From an uncultured Collinsella sp. (GTDB taxonomy: Bacteria; Actinomycetota; Coriobacteriia; Coriobacteriales; Coriobacteriaceae), in NCBI GenBank assembly GCA_958423535.1, contig CATZRJ010000002.1, forward strand, positions 32,921 through 96,920: 64,000 nucleotides of DNA. The letters run 5' to 3'. The translations under genes were made by a program, and so were the position numbers. Below the pieces are notes generated by a model. The model was not told the DNA's origin, searched no databases, and worked only from the letters and a program-made list of their open reading frames with translations. Each line of letters starts with the position of its first letter. Positions within the stretch are counted from its first letter, which is position 1. Positions 63,270 to 64,000 of the stretch are shown here, in pieces.

Positions 63270-64000
63270 CTAGTACTCGCGCGGGCTGTTGACGATCTCG
63301 CCGGCGGCGACCTTCTTGAGATGCTGCCCGTAGACCGACTTGCCGTAGGCCTTCGCGGCCCCCTCCAGCTCGGCGGTCGTGATCCAGCCGTTCTCCCAGG
63401 CGATCTCCTCGGGGACGGACACGGGCAGGTCCTGGGAGTGCTCCACGGCGCGGACGAACTCCGCGGCCTCGTGCAGGCTCTCCATGGTGCCGGTGTCCAG
63501 CCACGCGTAGCCGCGGCCCAGGGTGACCACGGACAGCGTCCCCTCCTCCAGGTACATCCGGTTGAGGTCGGTGATCTCCAGCTCGCCGCGGGCCGAGGGC
63601 TTGACCTCGCGGGCCTTGGCGGCCACGTCGCCCGGGTAGAAGTACAGGCCGGTGACGGCGTAGGAGCTCTTGGGGCGCTCGGGCTTCTCCTCGATGGAGA
63701 CGGCCCTACCCTCCCCGTCGAACTCCACGACGCCGAAGCGCTCGGGGTCGTCCACGTGGTAGCCGAAGACCGTGGCGCGGCCCGACTCGGCGTTCTGCAC
63801 GGCGCGCGTCAGGTGGCGCGACAGGCCGTTGCCGTAGAAGATGTTGTCGCCCAGCACCAGGGCGCACGGCTCGCCGGCGATGAACTCCTCGCCGATGGTG
63901 AAGGCCTGGGCCAGGCCGTCCGGGCTCGGCTGCTCGGCATAGGAGAGGTTCACGCCGTAGCGCGAGCCGTCCCCGAGCAGGCGCTCGAAGTTGGGGAGGT
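63270..64000 (-). CDS. rfbA: Glucose-1-phosphate thymidylyltransferase, N-terminus cut off by the window
   Basis: Makes dTDP-glucose from dTTP and glucose 1-phosphate, the first step of the rhamnose pathway. About 243 C-terminal residues are in the window: [29 protein letters not shown] (metal Asp), FGVVEFD, ISIEEKP-like (here [22 protein letters not shown] over 20 residues), [11 protein letters not shown] and [11 protein letters not shown]. The sequence remains open to the window end, reading through [16 protein letters not shown]. Very G+C-rich. First of the rfb genes on the minus strand. Confidence 0.95.
   Translation of the reverse strand, partial: LPNFERLLGDGSRYGVNLSYAEQPSPDGLAQAFTIGEEFIAGEPCALVLGDNIFYGNGLSRHLTRAVQNAESGRATVFGYHVDDPERFGVVEFDGEGRAVSIEEKPERPKSSYAVTGLYFYPGDVAAKAREVKPSARGELEITDLNRMYLEEGTLSVVTLGRGYAWLDTGTMESLHEAAEFVRAVEHSQDLPVSVPEEIAWENGWITTAELEGAAKAYGKSVYGQHLKKVAAGEIVNSPREY

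Overview
The window looks like a housekeeping and cell-envelope stretch of a Coriobacteriia chromosome (Actinomycetota), most likely Collinsella or a close relative. This is inferred from four things: the high G+C of most genes, the mix of actinobacterial and Firmicutes-like gene families, separate glyQ and glyS genes, and the radical-SAM/DUF2344 pair beside rplU-rpmA-obgE. No 16S rRNA gene is present, so the genus is a judgement and not a reading.

Layout. 1-4306 (minus): pyrH-frr-uppS-cdsA-dxr-rseP (rseP cut by the window edge), covering UMP kinase, ribosome recycling, isoprenoid and phospholipid precursor steps and a site-2 protease. 4424-6237: rpsB-tsf with its own promoter and terminator. 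6284-11493: yraN-comM-dprA-trmFO-xerC, nearly all with overlapping or touching ends. 11682-13002: rnhB and rplS. 13114-20084: glyQ-glyS-PPDK regulatory protein, followed by ppdK, so the regulator lies just upstream of its target. 20144-22791: rpsP-khpA-rimM-trmD-lepB. 22836-24089 (plus): dinB. 24185-28258: rplU-rpmA, then obgE-nadD-yqeK-rsfS. 28255-37857: mreB-mreC-mreD-pbp2-rodA followed by a DUF697 protein, a large radical-SAM protein and a DUF2344 protein. 37973-43956: cyclophilin plus TPR membrane protein, a zinc-ribbon membrane protein, and a CtpE-like P-type ATPase.

44032-52961: a minus-strand tRNA-Arg(CCG), then a plus-strand aromatic operon that carries almost the whole shikimate pathway and the branches to Phe and Tyr. 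The order is DAHP synthase, tyrA, aroB, aroA, aroC, pheA, an aroE-aroK fusion and aroQ. A terminator-like hairpin and a possible leader peptide lie directly before the first gene. The block ends at a tRNA-Arg(TCT).

53016-64000: a surface-polysaccharide region with an ABC-2 exporter (ATPase plus permease), a GT2 glycosyltransferase, an acyltransferase-3 protein and a large polytopic membrane protein. A remnant zone follows, with a 123-bp inverted-repeat unit and the tail of a lost sortase-anchored protein. Last comes a dTDP-rhamnose operon (rfbA, rfbB, rfbC-rfbD fusion). A low-G+C acetyltransferase plus small upstream partner, resembling a GNAT toxin-antitoxin pair, is inserted between rfbA and rfbB.

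Most genes are on the minus strand and tightly packed. Promoters and terminators listed here were read by eye from hexamer and hairpin sequence. No CRISPR array, intact insertion sequence, prophage or rRNA gene was seen.
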